From Tritrichomonas musculus (lineage: Eukaryota; Parabasalia; Tritrichomonadida; Tritrichomonadidae): 64,000 bases of DNA. How positions within the stretch are numbered: position 1 is the stretch's first letter; every line of letters starts with the position of its first letter. Location: NCBI GenBank assembly GCA_039105265.1, contig JAPFFF010000003.1, positions 4,402,001 to 4,466,000 on the forward strand. Reading direction: 5' to 3'. The notes beneath the pieces were generated by a model. That model searched no databases. It saw only the letters and a program-made list of their open reading frames with translations, and was not told the origin of the DNA. The translations under genes were made by a program, and so were the position numbers. This document shows positions 63,601 through 64,000 of the stretch, in pieces.

Positions 63601-64000
63601 TATTTATTAAGAAACCGACTTTTCGCATCCTTTTAATTAATTGTGGCCTATAAAAAGAAAAAACATCGCCTATATTTTTATATGAATAGTTAACAAATTC
63701 TTTCTTGATTTCAGGAGTCGCAGTTGATAAATACAACTTTAAAAATGAATTGTAATATGAAGATATCTTTGTATCAGTAGTTTTAATCACGGTTTGAATA
63801 TGGGTAAATCTTACTAAATTGGTAGATTTTTTAATAAGAGATGTTAAACCAACAATAATAAGAAAAAAATTATTTGTATATGGAACTGATTGGAAAAGAC
63901 GATCAGCTGCTGTTAATAACGATTCAACTGTAGCCAGAGAAACAAAATGATGGATTCGTTTAATAATATAATCAGAACATAAAGATCGTGATACGTTTGA
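57659..64000 (-). CDS. TRRAP/Tra1-like PIKK pseudokinase, 5' end outside window
   Basis: TRRAP/Tra1 is the large scaffold that links activators to SAGA- and NuA4-type acetyltransferase complexes. The frame is open to the window edge (2113 residues seen; the codon at 63790 is GTG and not a real start). Most of it is HEAT/TPR-like helical repeats. The last 500 residues follow the PIKK kinase-domain layout without its catalytic motifs: PVLIEFHNFLNYLF, NIIIRIHGNTIRRC, NALLLLNLSLKSSYSASSRS (family: LN..L....ETRRR), FFARRQSFVRSLTCNQFL (family: RK.F..Q.A...L), GDFHVPP, and LGPSLDGEVMMTVAALSKSL (family: GIEG....M...A..L). This DFG-less pattern is TRRAP's. The usual FATC end is replaced or masked by an Asn/Asp-rich tail. 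Other PIKKs cannot be fully excluded. Confidence 0.65.
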   Translation of the reverse strand, partial: SNVSRSLCSDYIIKRIHHFVSLATVESLLTAADRLFQSVPYTNNFFLIIVGLTSLIKKSTNLVRFTHIQTVIKTTDTKISSYYNSFLKLYLSTATPEIKKEFVNYSYKNIGDVFSFYRPQLIKRMRKVGFLINIDKIDFTEDIDYLVCYQTAACLLCGNINSIPASNDYFKLISRSFQAQDDSKKNYLYWLRGLQLVYAIFKTKCIQFLSMHEFVKIFYTFTMSFINTTFLKSVFPPISKLAKKTIHMVFDYVKNDKKNQQSFDQILLFPEQEKKNILHHKKIINFQLLRIFSKIMPNKVNEGNYLIFFNELRNYSEMNEQQQFLSFLPFTYMMKNLVRIQNKTILVPNITLILSSFGKLFQSQEIPFRHISGKYLRKLISLVQSETVSILCSINREVKNADIVFEFLAEDKSIQKQILYEIEHNDYSRIHPQAFVLMSEIIKNNDDPNLCEIVNLQNLFNNVVRNYEEGSKKVNDEHSILCSVLKSLFIETARRPSFKAIQICSRVFKLSRTINSSSRITHNPEFLESKFYFDFQKLMNDLPREFVVGFINFILSIDKTDPFTLGFLLKLSIKSLLPIDSGLNDTLWNFLLSKLTEEEYLLPVLSCLYLLIKNNEIVKNLLVCLVSNLFIAFRNQNSQLNLIGFKISCKLIELKLLPTEIHQAIAIHLLSFPKFFESIYSPYTSFIISKLKEPYITDLNDALTLFITDNLMARKDMGKIIFITQYFPNIQQCLPFELLSTLIDILQTLIQNNTDPVQIEVYFMSILKMIPYLKESDDIMATFSKRCYEFLYKALKNPDVIKNFPNHFFQFILPKDSLYAPFPEELVKEIDSFKVSSFFFAFICFILKFAPFRLIATHYDSIRKKIDINNEYVIFYSKYFISASLKSPEMMDKFLPSVESIIEKSKINRETMISNVISSAPLSKRFLLLEEFYKNKLIGEDMCFMLLKKLDCEQQIIFIQRIFSNPNRSSFCQNIYQVIKSNEVANTVKSYILYQMVKSEDLNNIQVTYKIINFLFNIYFNNTETTTKVNRDSLIPNVQIYIIRLSVVISYLVDQKSRLVLFDICTKLLQSQIQNENEDDEEVLRFILLLQSLKNKLWNDKCLPFIILLINGEKNQSLIAFSNLLSNCSQVSRYTFERLLRNDKCPNLRDFYVKCLKNGNRQVIKDLTIAFQNNKIRISDDLNWKASKYSIFCDFDLSTYSNPRILYPSTFADYRFGTMLPYMTKNEMITTINFLLTNYVDNFCNYDLNDGQNGHFSSPLLESIFKESCGLYKTINENTIDYSYFFKFDKFNDILDVNLVESMTMNAFQIHNNLTRFELERIVAIETIVQLQNDGGLSLKLIDINRNLNSYFVSIINKCASKISNKIDKQDCQINNSNNNQPPYLILAPLFQSLFKRISGYTKHGYIVLTIGDIDFSLSSFHLFNSTIPRSFVPSAAAISATVAAASAQVSTSTSLSSIQTIPMPIPISNVNPNTPPNQTNPPIAPPTNPNDIVLNAPKINMNLNSMNGFNRYKWACFMFNMFMNTPSVMMANSTIHNLFCCIDDNSLSTIHKFETATRAITVLRLCVSDPKRNVVVTDSSKKIPKNGPNLMRLWTSQLLHIARNDTFRHAKRIIFYESSSLMTRYSIDRPEILQKELIQFDINARKNFPVLIEFHNFLNYLFNCNEIEFSNNNDQVLRINSRLPLNLPSRNYRVGPNIIIRIHGNTIRRCSQNMIILNAATYSSPSAQFIIERVNKPNEAASFSNALLLLNLSLKSSYSASSRSIVFNSHLGFEIGHEYVIYDAPRDLKLLSEFESFVSSNDEDIELDSIFSPLCALYSSSPFPESFFARRQSFVRSLTCNQFLRNLFCLPQTGNCMFSNETFKVPVIIGDFHVPPVDESIAERFSFHISCENESASNPIETDFDNSNNENDPCQRLKRVLGPSLDGEVMMTVAALSKSLSDNIECLRSVLEVLAFDGIENANTDSIRNVADGFQERLMWFTPPDPDHASKPDYQEWIDDLLCFIGKEERKSKRSTMDSNELNDLANPIFGFNSSNTYVTNTNVDSNANMQMSNYGTNTPSNDNINGGVDLNQFDDHYLGNVNIINGNQNKFDDFDSSIQQDRSFDDDNLFF

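Overview
The window looks like nuclear DNA of a trichomonad (parabasalid) protist, most likely close to Tritrichomonas. The evidence is an AT-rich background, long uninterrupted eukaryotic genes, a giant BspA-type leucine-rich-repeat surface protein, a Mutator-like transposon, many short inverted-repeat transposons, and one 30-nt intron with the branch site pressed against the 3' splice site. Eukaryote-specific proteins (SUMO, ALG14, PEN-2, 14-3-3, TRRAP-like, LisH/FOR20-like, REI1-like) rule out a bacterial source. The species is inference.

Layout. 1-11.9 kb is a dense housekeeping block: the end of a WD40 protein (probably BEACH class), SUMO, an ankyrin-RING protein, inorganic pyrophosphatase, ALG14, a 1859-aa unknown protein with acidic and coiled-coil segments, PEN-2, a ubiquitin-like membrane protein and a LisH protein. 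12.6-20.9 kb is one BspA-like surface-protein gene of 2768 aa. 20.9-22.5 kb holds a broken gene for a small tail-anchored protein and gene debris. 22.5-28.6 kb is a complete-looking Mutator-like element (MULE) with a 9-bp target duplication. Its inverted arms are built from 7 and 11 tandem copies of a GC-rich 120-bp unit around a 780-aa transposase. 28.9-31.0 kb has a REI1-like zinc-finger protein and a PP2A-type phosphatase. 31.0-35.3 kb is gene-free and carries three inverted-repeat elements, two of them Tc1/mariner-like. 35.3-39.8 kb has a CAMK-type kinase and a long coiled-coil protein. 39.8-46.5 kb is gene-free and carries a foldback and two elements with 8-bp duplications. 46.5-51.3 kb has a second kinase, a Nudix-GNAT fusion, a small unknown protein and a coiled-coil protein. 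51.3-55.4 kb has two more inverted-repeat elements flanking a spliced mini EF-hand gene. 55.4-64 kb has 14-3-3, an unknown protein and the C-terminal 2113 residues of a TRRAP/Tra1-like pseudokinase.

The genes do not form one pathway. They are separate host genes, some grouped by theme (SUMO/RING; kinases, phosphatase and 14-3-3 signalling). The most distinctive content is mobile DNA: one apparently autonomous MULE with foldback arms and at least six short non-autonomous elements whose ends and target duplications can be read directly.
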